From contig CAXMQS010000095.1 of assembly GCA_964195995.1 (NCBI GenBank), positions 1-64,000 of the forward strand: a stretch of 64,000 bases of DNA, written 5' to 3'. Source of the DNA: CAXMQS01 sp964195995. Lineage in GTDB: Bacteria > Actinomycetota > Acidimicrobiia > Spongiisociales > JAOTWH01. Made by a program: the position numbers and the translations under genes. The notes below the pieces were generated by a model that did not search any database, was not told the origin of the DNA, and saw only the letters and a program-made list of their open reading frames with translations. This document shows positions 48,683 through 60,636 of the stretch, in pieces; position 1 is the stretch's first letter, and every line of letters begins with the position of its first letter.

Positions 48683-49606
48683 CTAGGCACCGAGTGAGTC
48701 GAACACCTCTTCGAACTCGGTCAGATCTGGGACCGTGAAGTGCTGCAGGTAGAAACGCTGCACCCCGACGGCGGCGATGTCCTCGATGACCTGGCGCACT
48801 GCCTCCTGAGTGCCGACCGGGATTCCTGCCGACCGCCAGGCATCCTCATGCTCCGACGGGCTGCGGTCCCGGGATGCCGCAGCTGCGGCGAGCCGCTGCT
48901 GGTAGGCAGATTCATCGGTGCCCGTGAGCACTGGACCGACGACGCTGAACTTGATGGCGTCCGGATCCCTTCCTGCCTTCTCGGCGGCGGCGCGAGCCTT
49001 GCCGATCCGGTCGGCCAGGGTCGCGGGATCTCTGATTCCGATGTTGAACTCGTCGGCGTAGGTGCCTGCCAAGAAGGGGGTCTTGGTCGGCCCAGACCCT
49101 CCGACGACGATGGGCAGGTTGATTGGTTTGGGGCGGACGTCGATCTTGTCGAGCTTGTAGTAAGTGCCGCTGAAGCCAGCGGCGCCATCGGCAAAGGCAG
49201 CCCTGAGGTATCCGAGCGTCTCCTCGAGCCGCTCGAAGCGCTCCTTCATCGGCCATAGCTCCAGGCCGAAGGCATCGTGCTCGAGGTCCATCCAGCCCGT
49301 TCCAACACCGAGCCGAAAGCGGCCCCCAGACATCTCGTCGAGTGTGGCGGCGGACTTGGCGATGATGGCCGGGTGGCGAAAGCTGATCGGCGTCACCATG
49401 ACGCAGAGCTCGATCGACTCGGTCTCGAGGGCGACGCCAGCAAGTGAGGTGAAGGCCTCGGTGACGTGAGGGGTCTCCCGTGAGGAGAAGAGGTGGTCGG
49501 CTCTGGCGAATGCGTCCAACCCACGCGACTCGGCCCACTTGGCGGCAGTGACCAGTTCGACATACGTCATGCCCATCTGGGGCTCCAGCATCAGTCCGAA
49601 TTCCAT
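48683..49606 (-). CDS. LLM-class F420-dependent oxidoreductase
   Basis: A 307-residue luciferase-like protein: MEFGLMLEPQMGMTYVELVTAAKWAE, GGRFRLGVGTGWMDLEHDAFG, LPIVVGGSGPTKTPFLAGTYADEFN. The family mostly uses F420 in actinobacteria. The substrate is unknown. It lies between the suf operon and an acyl-CoA dehydrogenase gene on the other strand; an intergenic ~150 bp is shared with the latter. Confidence 0.88.
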   Translation of the reverse strand: MEFGLMLEPQMGMTYVELVTAAKWAESRGLDAFARADHLFSSRETPHVTEAFTSLAGVALETESIELCVMVTPISFRHPAIIAKSAATLDEMSGGRFRLGVGTGWMDLEHDAFGLELWPMKERFERLEETLGYLRAAFADGAAGFSGTYYKLDKIDVRPKPINLPIVVGGSGPTKTPFLAGTYADEFNIGIRDPATLADRIGKARAAAEKAGRDPDAIKFSVVGPVLTGTDESAYQQRLAAAAASRDRSPSEHEDAWRSAGIPVGTQEAVRQVIEDIAAVGVQRFYLQHFTVPDLTEFEEVFDSLGA

Positions 49607-49758
49607 GCGCCTCCTGTCCGTCGGTGCCGCAGGCTAGGAGCGTGCCGAGCAATTCTCTCGCGAGCCGGTGACCGACGGCACTCTCTCCGGTCACCGAGGT
49701 GACGGCTCGTAGTACGGGTCATTGGTCGGCATGCGCCCGGGCGGACTAGCTTTCTCGT

Positions 49759-50880
49759 ATGGACTTCGCCTTCAGCGCCGAGCAGGAGATGCTCCGCGAC
49801 ACGACGCGCCGCTTCCTCACCGATAAGGCGGACTCGGCCGTTGTTCGGGAGATCATGGAGTCCGAGGAGGGCTTCGACGCCGGCTTGTGGACGGACATTG
49901 CCGACCAGGGATGGCTGGCGATGCACATTCCCGAGGCAGACGGTGGAGCTGGCTTCAGTTACCTCGAACTCGTAGTCCTCATGGAGGAGATGGGCGCAGC
50001 CCTGTTCCCCTCTCCGTTCTTCTCAACAGTTGTGCTGGGAGCCAACGCCCTTCTCGTCGGCGGAAGCGAGGCACAACGCAAGGAGCTGCTTCCAGAGGTT
50101 GCTGCCGGTGAACGGCGGCTGGCGCTGGCGCAGCTCGAGGAGTCCGGGCGCTGGGATGAGTCTGGCATCGAGATGCAGGCCGTCGCCGACGGTGACGATT
50201 TCGTTCTCACCGGAACCAAGATGTACGTCGTCGACGGGCACACGGCCCACTCCCTTGTTGTTGCTGCCCGCACTCCTTCCGGCGTGAGTCTCTTCGTTGT
50301 CGATGGTGAGGCCTCCGGCGTGACGAGGTCGCGACTCGAAACCATGGACATGACCCGCAAGCAAGCCCGGGTGACCTTCGAGGGTGTTCGCGTGCCCAAC
50401 TCCTCGATGATCGGCACCGAGGGATCTGGCTGGGAGACGCTCACCAAGGTCACCGACCTGGCATCCGTGGCCCTCGCCGCCGAGTGCGTCGGCGGAGCAC
50501 AGCGGTGTCTTGACATGTCGGTCGAGTACGCCAAGGTGCGTGTGCAGTTCGGTCGCCCCATCGGATCGTTCCAGGCCGTCAAGCACAAGTGCGCCGACAT
50601 GCTGGTGCAGCTCGAGTCTGCGCGGTCGGCCGCCTATTACGCAGGCTGGGCCGCGTCCGAGGACAACGATGAGCTCGGGGTCGTGGCGCCTTTGGCCAAG
50701 TCGTACTGCTCGGAGGCCTACTTCTTCTGCGCCTCTGAGAACATCCAGATCCACGGCGGCATCGGCTTCACCTGGGAGCACGACGCTCACCTCTACTTCA
50801 AGAGGGCGAAGACGTCAGAGTTGCTGTTGGGGACCCCAGCCCACCATCGATCCCTGCTGGCGGACCGCCTCGGTCTCTAG
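49759..50880 (+). CDS. Acyl-CoA dehydrogenase-family protein
   Basis: A 373-residue flavoprotein with the three-domain pattern: N-terminal helices (FAFSAEQEMLRDTTRRFL is close to the start), the middle beta domain around TGTKMYVVDG, and the C-terminal bundle with FGRPIGSFQAVKHK and QIHGGIGFTWEHDAHLYFKRA. The usual catalytic glutamate could not be placed with certainty; some actinobacterial members act as heteromers in sterol-chain oxidation and only one subunit has it. Convergent stop overlap (4 bp) with the wall hydrolase gene. Confidence 0.9.
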   Translation: MDFAFSAEQEMLRDTTRRFLTDKADSAVVREIMESEEGFDAGLWTDIADQGWLAMHIPEADGGAGFSYLELVVLMEEMGAALFPSPFFSTVVLGANALLVGGSEAQRKELLPEVAAGERRLALAQLEESGRWDESGIEMQAVADGDDFVLTGTKMYVVDGHTAHSLVVAARTPSGVSLFVVDGEASGVTRSRLETMDMTRKQARVTFEGVRVPNSSMIGTEGSGWETLTKVTDLASVALAAECVGGAQRCLDMSVEYAKVRVQFGRPIGSFQAVKHKCADMLVQLESARSAAYYAGWAASEDNDELGVVAPLAKSYCSEAYFFCASENIQIHGGIGFTWEHDAHLYFKRAKTSELLLGTPAHHRSLLADRLGL

Positions 50881-52508
50881 GGCTTGCAGTTCCAGTGGTG
50901 CCAGGCAGATTGGCCACCGTCGAGTGAGTATTGGACGAGCCATGCTGCCGCTTCGATGTTGGCGGCGCCGTTGTAGGGGGCCTCGCTGGCGTAGTCGTCA
51001 AACCCGATCTCGCCGGCAACCCAGTCCCACGTCGAGGGCATGAACTGGAACAGCCCGGCGGCGCCGCTCGTTGGGTTGGTGATGGCAGCGTCGCCGTTGC
51101 TTTCACAGGAGATGACGGCGAGGGCATCCTCGACGAGCTCGGCCGGGAAGTGCTCGCCAACCAACGGGCGCCACGCCTCGACCGCTGGCGGCCACTCGGT
51201 CTCTGGCGGTGGGTCGGGATCGGGTTCAGGATCGGTGTAGCCGGCGTGGTTCGACGGCGCCACCAGCGCTGCCGTCCAGTCGTCACCGACTGGCACCGTG
51301 TGGTCGGCAGCTCCTTCGCCGTTCTCGAACTTGAGGTAAAGCATGCCGGTTGACGGTCGGTAGACGGCGACGGTGTCGTCACCGTTGCCGTCCCAGTCGC
51401 CGGCAAGGATCTTGTCGCCGGGATCTCCGTAGAAGAACTCGAAGTCGGCTACGCCGGTGTCGTTGCTGTTGCGGAAGTAGACGAATCCGGTGCTCTCTCT
51501 ATGCAGCCCCACCGTGTCGATACCGTCGCCGTCGAAGTCGCCAACGAATGGCTTATCGCCGGGGTTGCCGAATTCGAACTCGTGGTCGGCGATCCCCGAT
51601 CCGAGGCTGTTCTTGACGTAGACCTTGCCCTCTGCGGGCCTGTAGATGGCGAGCGTGTCGCAGCCGTCGCCATTGAAGTCGCCTGCGAGCGGGATGTCTG
51701 AGGCGTCGCCATAAAAGAAGTCGACCTCGGCGATTCCCTGGCTGTTCGAGTTGCGCAGATACATGAACCCATTGTTGGTGCGGTACATCGCCGGCGTGGC
51801 GGTCCCGTCGCAGTCCCAGTCGCCCATGAGGGCGAAGTCGCCCGGGTCGCCGTAGAAGAACGTCGCTTGATCGCTGTTCCACATGACCTCGCGCATCATG
51901 TGGAATCGGGCATCGCTACCCACGAGGGCAACAGAGTCACAGGTCTCACCCTCAGGGCATGGCGGTTCAGCATCGAGGTCGACGCCGGATGCCGGCATCG
52001 CTTCGATCAGGTGGGGATAGGGGTTGACCTTTCCTTCAGGCGAGTGCAACTCGAAGTGCAAGTGCGATCCGGTCCACTCGGCATTGCCGCTATCGCCGAC
52101 GTAGCCGATCAGCTGGCCCGCTTCGACGTGAACCCCGCGCTCGATTCCGGGAGCGAAGCCCCAGCCCAGCCCGTCGTCGGTGCCAGGGGTGTCGTTGTTG
52201 AGGTGGATGTACCAGCTCGCCCAGCCGTCGTCGTGGTTGAGGGCCATGGCACAGCAGTTGCCCCCGAGGGTGTTGTGCATCCAACCGACCGTCCCGGCGG
52301 CAGCAGCGACAACAGGCACCATCTTGTCGGCCATGATGTCGGTGCCCTCATGGGAGCGACCACCACTGCGGGCGGCTCCCCAGGTGTCGGAGTAGTGGTT
52401 CTCCCCGTCAACGGGGAAGACCAGTGGATAGATGTCATCTGCGGCTGCCGCCGGCAGGGCAGGAACAAGCACGGACACGATGACGACAGCAGCGGCGATG
52501 GAGCGCAA
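50877..52508 (-). CDS. Modular cell-wall hydrolase: M23 peptidase - FG-GAP repeats - lytic transglycosylase
   Basis: A 543-residue secreted protein with three modules. Residues ~25-170: M23/LytM domain, zinc ligands in RSHEGTDIMADK and SHLHFELHSPEG. Residues ~205-400: four to five FG-GAP-like repeats, e.g. GDWDCDGTATPAMYRT and GDFDGDGIDTVGLHRES. Residues ~445-543: SLT-like lysozyme domain, catalytic Glu in VISCESNGDAAITNP followed by GAAGLFQFMPSTW. Peptide- and glycan-cleaving activities in one chain would cut both cross-bridges and strands. Signal peptide MRSIAAAVVIVSVLVPALPA. The repeats are the same type as in the array protein at 6733-7917. Confidence 0.9.
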   Translation of the reverse strand: MRSIAAAVVIVSVLVPALPAAAADDIYPLVFPVDGENHYSDTWGAARSGGRSHEGTDIMADKMVPVVAAAAGTVGWMHNTLGGNCCAMALNHDDGWASWYIHLNNDTPGTDDGLGWGFAPGIERGVHVEAGQLIGYVGDSGNAEWTGSHLHFELHSPEGKVNPYPHLIEAMPASGVDLDAEPPCPEGETCDSVALVGSDARFHMMREVMWNSDQATFFYGDPGDFALMGDWDCDGTATPAMYRTNNGFMYLRNSNSQGIAEVDFFYGDASDIPLAGDFNGDGCDTLAIYRPAEGKVYVKNSLGSGIADHEFEFGNPGDKPFVGDFDGDGIDTVGLHRESTGFVYFRNSNDTGVADFEFFYGDPGDKILAGDWDGNGDDTVAVYRPSTGMLYLKFENGEGAADHTVPVGDDWTAALVAPSNHAGYTDPEPDPDPPPETEWPPAVEAWRPLVGEHFPAELVEDALAVISCESNGDAAITNPTSGAAGLFQFMPSTWDWVAGEIGFDDYASEAPYNGAANIEAAAWLVQYSLDGGQSAWHHWNCKP

Positions 52509-52597
52509 TGGACCTTTCCCAATCTCTCCATCTCCTATCGGCCGCGCAGCGTGGTTTTCTTGAGTGCGTCGTTGCGGAGGTGACTAGTCCGAGGTCT

Positions 52598-53257
52598 CTA
52601 GCTGTCGGCCGCCAATTGCAGGAACTGAGAGAGGACGTCGGTACCGATCTCGCCGGAGGCTCTGGCAACGACGGTGCCTTCGTCATCGACGAAGACCCAA
52701 TACGGGAACTCAGTGCCCCCGAACGCTCGCATGACGGAACCGGCGGCGTCGTCGACGATGACCGGGGTCGTCCATCCCTCGCGATCAAGCCAACTCCATG
52801 GGGGGTAGTTGTTCCTCGTGGAGTTGATCGATGTCGCCACTGAGTAGAGCGGCGCCGCGAGATCGGCTCCCTCGTCGAGCAACTGCTGGATTCTGGGCAC
52901 CTCGGCCTGGCAGTGACTGCACCAGTGGGCCAGGAAAACGATGCCTGCCGCCCCATTGCCGGGTGCGATGGCAACCGGCTCATCGTCGAAGTTGGTGCCA
53001 CTGGCTGTGGGGATGACCGATCCGATGGTGGGGTCGGTCGTTCCACGTTGGTAGGGAGCAAGCAGCTCCCCGGAGACCGTTGGAGACCCGATCTCGACGA
53101 GCGCCCCCGATGGTGAGGTTTCGCCGGACAAACTGACGGCGATGGCGCCGATCAGGGCGACTCCAACGAGTCCGCCGAGGATCCACAAGATGGGGAGCTT
53201 CTTGGGCGGCGGGGGCGGGGGAGCTTCACGACCGCGCGGCTTCTTCTTCGTTGACAT
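52598..53257 (-). CDS. Membrane-anchored thioredoxin-fold protein (TlpA/DsbA-like)
   Basis: A 219-residue protein with a Lys/Pro-rich cytoplasmic tail, one membrane segment (ILWILGGLVGVALIGAIAV) and an external thioredoxin domain. The active site is WCSHC in FLAHWCSHCQAEVPRI, and the cis-Pro region GTEFPYWVFVDDEG. It should act in extracytoplasmic disulfide exchange or heme-protein maturation. Thirty-two bases downstream of the dsbB-like gene on the same strand, so the two are probably one redox relay. Confidence 0.87.
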   Translation of the reverse strand: MSTKKKPRGREAPPPPPPKKLPILWILGGLVGVALIGAIAVSLSGETSPSGALVEIGSPTVSGELLAPYQRGTTDPTIGSVIPTASGTNFDDEPVAIAPGNGAAGIVFLAHWCSHCQAEVPRIQQLLDEGADLAAPLYSVATSINSTRNNYPPWSWLDREGWTTPVIVDDAAGSVMRAFGGTEFPYWVFVDDEGTVVARASGEIGTDVLSQFLQLAADS

Positions 53258-53289
53258 TCGGCCAACCTACGGTTGTCGCGGGCGATTCA

Positions 53290-53832
53290 CTATGGACCAT
53301 CGGCCCTATCAGCAGCCAGGGAGATCCACCACAGAGCGCCGATCGCAGTGAAAGCACTGATCGCCATGTAGGGAATCGATATGAACCCGAACTCGAAGAA
53401 GAAGGCAGACGAGCAGGGCACCGCGTTCGAACAGGTGCCTGCATCGAGCGACGGCACCCGCTGGATGAGATAGTGGTAGCCGGCGATACCGAGGCCAATC
53501 GTCGTCAGCGGCATGGCGAAACGCCAGGCGGCCGAGTCCCGCTTCCGCAAGCCAACGGCGAAGATGGCGACGAGTGGGTACATGGCGATTCGCTGGTACC
53601 AGCAGAGCTCGCACGGAATCAACCCGGCGGACTCCGAGTAGTAGAGGCTGCCTCCGGTGGCCACGGCGGCGACGACGAGAGCCAACATGACAGCGTATGG
53701 ACCGACGCTTTCCTCCAGCGAGCGGCGCAGACCGTGTGTGCGCCTGCCTCCGGCAACGGCGACCACCCACAACACCACTCCGGCGTTGGCAACGAGCGCC
53801 AGCAAAGAGAAGAAGGTCGTCGCCGTTTCCAT
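53290..53832 (-). CDS. DsbB-like disulfide oxidoreductase (4-TM)
   Basis: A 180-residue four-helix membrane protein. CELCWYQR is the first (quinone-linked) CxxC pair; the second is in GTCSNAVPCSS. It would reoxidise the neighbouring thioredoxin-fold protein by passing electrons to quinone. The ATG at 53832 (METATTFFSLLALVANAG) was chosen; the frame extends to 54024 without conserved sequence. It lies upstream of the thioredoxin-like gene. Confidence 0.88.
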   Translation of the reverse strand: METATTFFSLLALVANAGVVLWVVAVAGGRRTHGLRRSLEESVGPYAVMLALVVAAVATGGSLYYSESAGLIPCELCWYQRIAMYPLVAIFAVGLRKRDSAAWRFAMPLTTIGLGIAGYHYLIQRVPSLDAGTCSNAVPCSSAFFFEFGFISIPYMAISAFTAIGALWWISLAADRADGP

Positions 53833-53887
53833 TGCTTCGAGGTTATGCCCAGGAGTCGAGAATGGTGTCGCACGTAGAATGCTCTCC

Positions 53888-54304
53888 ATGGACATCGTCG
53901 CAGTTGGAGCCCTCCTCTTCGGTGTTCTGCTGTTCGTGATCGCAGGACTCGTGTGGCAGGAGACGAAGAACACGCCACCTCGCCATTCGGTGTACGTCAT
54001 AGAAGAGGCAGTTCCGTTTGTCATGGGCCGCCTCAGCGACAGGGCGCTGGCGACCCTCGACTCGGACGACGTGCTGCGAATCCTGGAGTGGGAGGTCTTC
54101 TATCTGCAGGGTCTCGATGCTCCGCGCGACCACTCTGCCCACCCTTCGCCCGTGGCCGGCAGCGACCAGGCGATCGACTTCATCATCGAACGCAGCCCGA
54201 TCTCCTTTGCCAGGGAGGACGTCTCGGAAGTCCTCGACGGTGAAGCGGCCTACCTTGTCAGCATCGGAGCCGTCGGGTCAGTGGTCGAGCAGGAGCCAGC
54301 ATGA
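53888..54304 (+). CDS. Membrane-anchored hypothetical protein (138 aa)
   Basis: Not recognised. One N-terminal membrane helix (VAVGALLFGVLLFVIAGLVW) then a ~110-residue soluble part with VYVIEEAVPFVMGRLSDRAL, DVLRILEWEVFYLQGLD and EDVSEVLDGEAAYLVSIGAVG. First gene of a three-gene overlapping unit (ATGA to the zinc-ribbon gene, then GTGA to the mutase gene). Function unknown. Confidence 0.72.
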   Translation: MDIVAVGALLFGVLLFVIAGLVWQETKNTPPRHSVYVIEEAVPFVMGRLSDRALATLDSDDVLRILEWEVFYLQGLDAPRDHSAHPSPVAGSDQAIDFIIERSPISFAREDVSEVLDGEAAYLVSIGAVGSVVEQEPA

Positions 54305-54590
54305 AGGTTCGTTGTGGCGCATGTCGCACAGAATTCGACGCCGCCACCGAGGGAAGGCACGCTTGCCCGACCTGCGGCGCGGTCAATGAGGTGAGCTCCA
54401 TGCCGTCGACCCAGGAAGCACCGGTCCCGCCGATGACGGTTCCCTCGGCCTCCGCCCCGCCACCCGCGGCTCCGGAGGCGCCGCCGCCGACGACCCTGGC
54501 GAAGGTTGCCTGTGACCAGTGCTCCTTCGAGTTCGTAGTAGGCGACATCGAGGTCGCCACCTGTCCGAATTGCTCTGCCGAGGTGAAGAT

Positions 54591-54594
<4 letters not shown>
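54301..54594 (+). CDS. Double zinc-ribbon protein
   Basis: A 97-residue protein with two CxxC...CxxC ribbons: KVRCGACRTEFDAATEGRHA with CPTC, and VACDQCSFEFVVGDIEVATC with PNC. A Pro/Ala/Ser linker joins them. The first resembles MJ0042-type ribbons. Start and stop both overlap neighbours (ATGA, GTGA). Adaptor or nucleic-acid-binding role inferred only from fold. Confidence 0.75.
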
Positions 54595-56219
<1,625 letters not shown>

Positions 56220-56388
56220 TGCCATTCGCCGTCTGGTTTCGGCCGCTCTGCTTGGGGCCTACTTCGCCATCGCCCCAAGCAACGCTCCGCAGCGGTGGTC
56301 GGTCAGCCTGTTCCCACCTGCGATCGTCCTTGGAGTCGGCGAGCCGACTCCCTCCATCGCGGTTCGCCCGCGGCGATAAGCTCGTCGC

Positions 56389-56781
56389 ATGCGGCGCAGC
56401 GCCCTCCTCGCTCTCATATTCGTCGCCCTCGCATCGTGCGGTGACTCGACGGCTCCGACGGTCATCTTCGGTGAAGGGACGATTCCGCCGGCCATCCCTG
56501 ACGACTTCCCGGTTCCAGACGCCGCCGTCATCGGTGCCACCCTCATAGACACCATCAACACCAAGAGCGAGTTCGAGTTTCGGACCACCGCCGGCCTCGA
56601 GGCGCTCGTTCAGTCCCTGAGCCTCGGGCTCGTTGACGCCGGCTTCGTCGTCGACAACTCCAGCGGTAACGCCGTGCAATGGAGCATCAGTTTTCGGCGA
56701 GGCAGCCTCGAAGGATCTATCGAATTGAGATTCGTCGAGGCTGCGGTGTCCCAGGGCGTCGTGAGGGTGAACGACGCGTGA
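56389..56781 (+). CDS. Small lipoprotein (130 aa)
   Basis: MRRSALLALIFVALASCGDS is a lipoprotein signal with the acceptor cysteine at residue 17. The mature part has PAIPDDFPVPDAAVIGATLI and a two-strand/helix pattern; no family recognised. Its stop overlaps the next start (GTGA). Between it and the mutase gene lie ~170 bp in which a GTG frame (56212-56379) is open but unconvincing. Confidence 0.72.
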   Translation: MRRSALLALIFVALASCGDSTAPTVIFGEGTIPPAIPDDFPVPDAAVIGATLIDTINTKSEFEFRTTAGLEALVQSLSLGLVDAGFVVDNSSGNAVQWSISFRRGSLEGSIELRFVEAAVSQGVVRVNDA

Positions 56782-56984
56782 GCCGCTTGCGACAGTTCGC
56801 CGACCACCGTTTCGTGGCGACGAGGGACGACATGGTCGTCTACGACTGCGACGACGCAGACCAGTTTGCCGCTCTCACCGAGAGAGTGACCAACGAGGAC
56901 CTGGTCGGCCGAACCATGCTGTCGTCATTCGGTCCTGACACGCTCGCCGAGGCGCGCAACCGCGGGTTCCGTCCGCTCAGCTAG
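56778..56984 (+). CDS. Small hypothetical protein (68 aa)
   Basis: GTG overlapping the preceding stop. MSRLRQFADHRFVATRDDM then VVYDCDDADQFAALTERVTN and LARARNRGFRPLS-like end. Alpha/beta composition, one cysteine. Not recognised. Overlaps the convergent hydrolase gene by 8 bp. Confidence 0.62.
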   Translation: MSRLRQFADHRFVATRDDMVVYDCDDADQFAALTERVTNEDLVGRTMLSSFGPDTLAEARNRGFRPLS

Positions 56985-57585
56985 CGAGGTGGTCGGCAAG
57001 CAACTCGCCGACCCTTTGCTCCCTGAAGTAGAAGAAATGGTCGCTGCCCTCGAGGATCTCGAGGTCGGCGTCGATCGAGGCGGCGTAGTCGGCGAGCTCG
57101 GCGGGCGTCACGAACTGGTCGCGACTTCCCACGATGAAGAGTCGTCGGCCGCCGGCGAGGTCGCCCGGCTCGGGTAGGACGGGAACGAGGTCCATGGTCA
57201 CCGGAGGGGCGATGCCGACATAGGACGCGGAGCTTCCGGCGCCTGCCTGCCAGCGAAGCGCGGTTGCTGCTCCGAACGACCATCCGGCCAGTCCAACCGA
57301 TAATCCATAGAGGTTTGCAGCTTCTTTCATGGCGGCGTCAACATCGTCGATCTCTCCAACCCCTCCGCTCCATTCTCCCGTTGATTCGCCAACGCCGCGG
57401 AAGTTGAAGCGCAGTACCGCAAGGCCTCCGGCGACCATGGCCTTGGTCACTTTGTGCATCAAGGGCGCTCGCATTGTGCCCCCGTGCTGGGGGTGTGGAT
57501 GACAGAAGACGACGGCTGCGGTTGGCTCGTTGTCTGGGAGATCCCAGCGCGCTTCGAGGTCGATACCACTGTGGGAGATCTTCAC
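56977..57585 (-). CDS. Alpha/beta hydrolase (dienelactone-hydrolase/esterase-like)
   Basis: A 202-residue serine hydrolase from the GTG at 57585. AAVVFCHPHPQHGGTMRAPL is the oxyanion block typical of KANL3/DLH-like hydrolases, AVLRFNFRGVGESTG the second, LAGWSFGAATAL the nucleophile elbow, and EGSDHFFYFREQ holds the catalytic His. The substrate is unknown. Confidence 0.85.
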   Translation of the reverse strand: MKISHSGIDLEARWDLPDNEPTAAVVFCHPHPQHGGTMRAPLMHKVTKAMVAGGLAVLRFNFRGVGESTGEWSGGVGEIDDVDAAMKEAANLYGLSVGLAGWSFGAATALRWQAGAGSSASYVGIAPPVTMDLVPVLPEPGDLAGGRRLFIVGSRDQFVTPAELADYAASIDADLEILEGSDHFFYFREQRVGELLADHLAS

Positions 57586-57674
57586 CCAACGAGCGTAACT
57601 AGCTGCCAACATTCCACGCTCCGTAATCGCTTACACAAAGCTTCAAGAGTTGCCGACGACGCTCGCCTAGGTTC

Positions 57675-57761
57675 CTATAGCGTGGCGAAGTAGACGGCGC
57701 CGGCAACCAGGATCACGAGAGCGGAGATGGCCGCAGCAAGAATCAGGTACCTGGTCTGCAC
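57675..57761 (-). CDS. Possible membrane microprotein (28 aa)
   Basis: A GTG-started frame of 28 residues, VQTRYLILAAAISALVILVA then GAVYFATL, is a basic N-terminus plus one hydrophobic helix. No clear ribosome site and no in-frame alternative start upstream, so it is tentative. It resembles in build the better-supported 33-residue protein at 28445-28546. Confidence 0.35.
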   Translation of the reverse strand: MQTRYLILAAAISALVILVAGAVYFATL

Positions 57762-57851
57762 CGTCGCGAGCGTAACCCAAAGAGTCCGGTGGCCCCTCCT
57801 GGCAACGACGGTGTCGCGCTAGCCTCGGTGGCCCCATCGGCCGGAGGTCTT

Positions 57852-59210
57852 GTGTACGACGTCGTCATCCTCGGCGGCGGACCCGGCGGTTACGCAGCCG
57901 CCCTTTACGCCCACAACTTCGGCCTTTCTGTTGCAATGGTCGAGAAGGACAAGATCGGCGGTACTTGCCTCCACCGCGGTTGCATTCCTGCCAAGAGCTG
58001 GCTTCATTCCGCAGAGCTGCTCGATGAGGTTCGCCATGCCGGAGATCACGGGGTGGTCGTCGGCGAGCCGACCTTCGATTGGACTGCCGGCAAGGACCGC
58101 AAGGACAAAGTGGTCGGCCAGCTTCACAAGGGTTTGACCGGACTCCTCAAGTCGAGAGGCGTCGACATGATCGACGGCTTCGGCAAGCTGGCGGGGCCGG
58201 GCAAGGTCGACGTCGGTGGCACCGTCCTCGAGGGACATAAGGTCATCCTGGCGACAGGTTCGGTTCCACGGACGATCCCGGGCTTCGACTTCGACGGAGA
58301 GCGCATCGTGTCCTCCGACCACGCCCTCGACTGGAACGAGCAGCCGGCGCGGGTCGGCATCATCGGGGCCGGCGCCATTGGCCTCGAATTCGCTTCGATG
58401 CTGTCCGACCTCGGCTCCGAGGTGCACGTCTTCGAGCTCTTCGACCAGATACTCCCCGGCACCGATGCGGATGTCGTCAAACACCTGCACCGGGCGCTGA
58501 AGCGGCGAGGGGTCCAGGTCACCACGGGCGTCGAGCTCGAGCCACCGCAGCTGGGGGACAAGACGATCACCCTCAAGGCGGGCGATAGCTCGGCCGAGGT
58601 GGACGTCGTGTTGGTCGCCGTCGGGCGGGCGCCAGTTACCGACGGGATAGGCCTCGAGACAACCAAGGCCGAAGTCGATCGTGGATATGTCAAGGCTGAC
58701 CTCGCAACCATGCAGACAGCAGATCCGTCCCTATACGCCGTCGGAGACCTTGTAGCGGGAACACCCCAGCTGGCGCATGCCGGATTCGCGGAAGGGATGT
58801 CGGCGATAACCCACATCGCCACAGGCGTCGCTGCCCCCGTTGACTATCGGGCGATACCGCTGGTCGTCTACTCCCGACCCGAGCTGGCAACGGTCGGGTT
58901 GTCCGCAGCCAAGGCCGTTGAGGACGGATACGACATCGTTGAGACCTCCCACGGTTTCGGTGGTGCCGCTCGTGCCATCATCCTTGGTCAGACGATGGGC
59001 ACGGTCAAGGTCATAGCGGAAAAGGACGGTCCCATCCTGGGGGCTGCCATCGCAGGGCCGATGGCCGGCGAGCTGATTCACGAGTTGATGTATTCGGTGG
59101 CGTGGGAGGTCCTGCCATCGGAGGCGGCGGCGTTCATTCACGCCCATCCGACTGTCGCTGAGGCGGTCGGCGAGACGCTATTGGCAGCGACGGGCAAGAG
59201 CCTGCACTAA
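57852..59210 (+). CDS. lpdA: Dihydrolipoyl dehydrogenase (E3)
   Basis: A 452-residue FAD-dependent E3. FAD loop VVILGGGPGGYAAALYA, redox disulfide GGTCLHRGCIPAKSW, NAD loop VGIIGAGAIGLEFASML, and the C-terminal HAHPTVAEAVGE with the catalytic His-Glu pair. It reoxidises dihydrolipoyl groups of 2-oxoacid dehydrogenase complexes. The GTG at 57852, four bases after GGAGG, gives the family N-terminus (YDVVILGGGP). Directly followed by the E2 gene. Confidence 0.95.
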   Translation: MYDVVILGGGPGGYAAALYAHNFGLSVAMVEKDKIGGTCLHRGCIPAKSWLHSAELLDEVRHAGDHGVVVGEPTFDWTAGKDRKDKVVGQLHKGLTGLLKSRGVDMIDGFGKLAGPGKVDVGGTVLEGHKVILATGSVPRTIPGFDFDGERIVSSDHALDWNEQPARVGIIGAGAIGLEFASMLSDLGSEVHVFELFDQILPGTDADVVKHLHRALKRRGVQVTTGVELEPPQLGDKTITLKAGDSSAEVDVVLVAVGRAPVTDGIGLETTKAEVDRGYVKADLATMQTADPSLYAVGDLVAGTPQLAHAGFAEGMSAITHIATGVAAPVDYRAIPLVVYSRPELATVGLSAAKAVEDGYDIVETSHGFGGAARAIILGQTMGTVKVIAEKDGPILGAAIAGPMAGELIHELMYSVAWEVLPSEAAAFIHAHPTVAEAVGETLLAATGKSLH

Positions 59211-59220
59211 AGGAGTTCAT

Positions 59221-60632
<1,412 letters not shown>

Positions 60633-60636
<4 letters not shown>

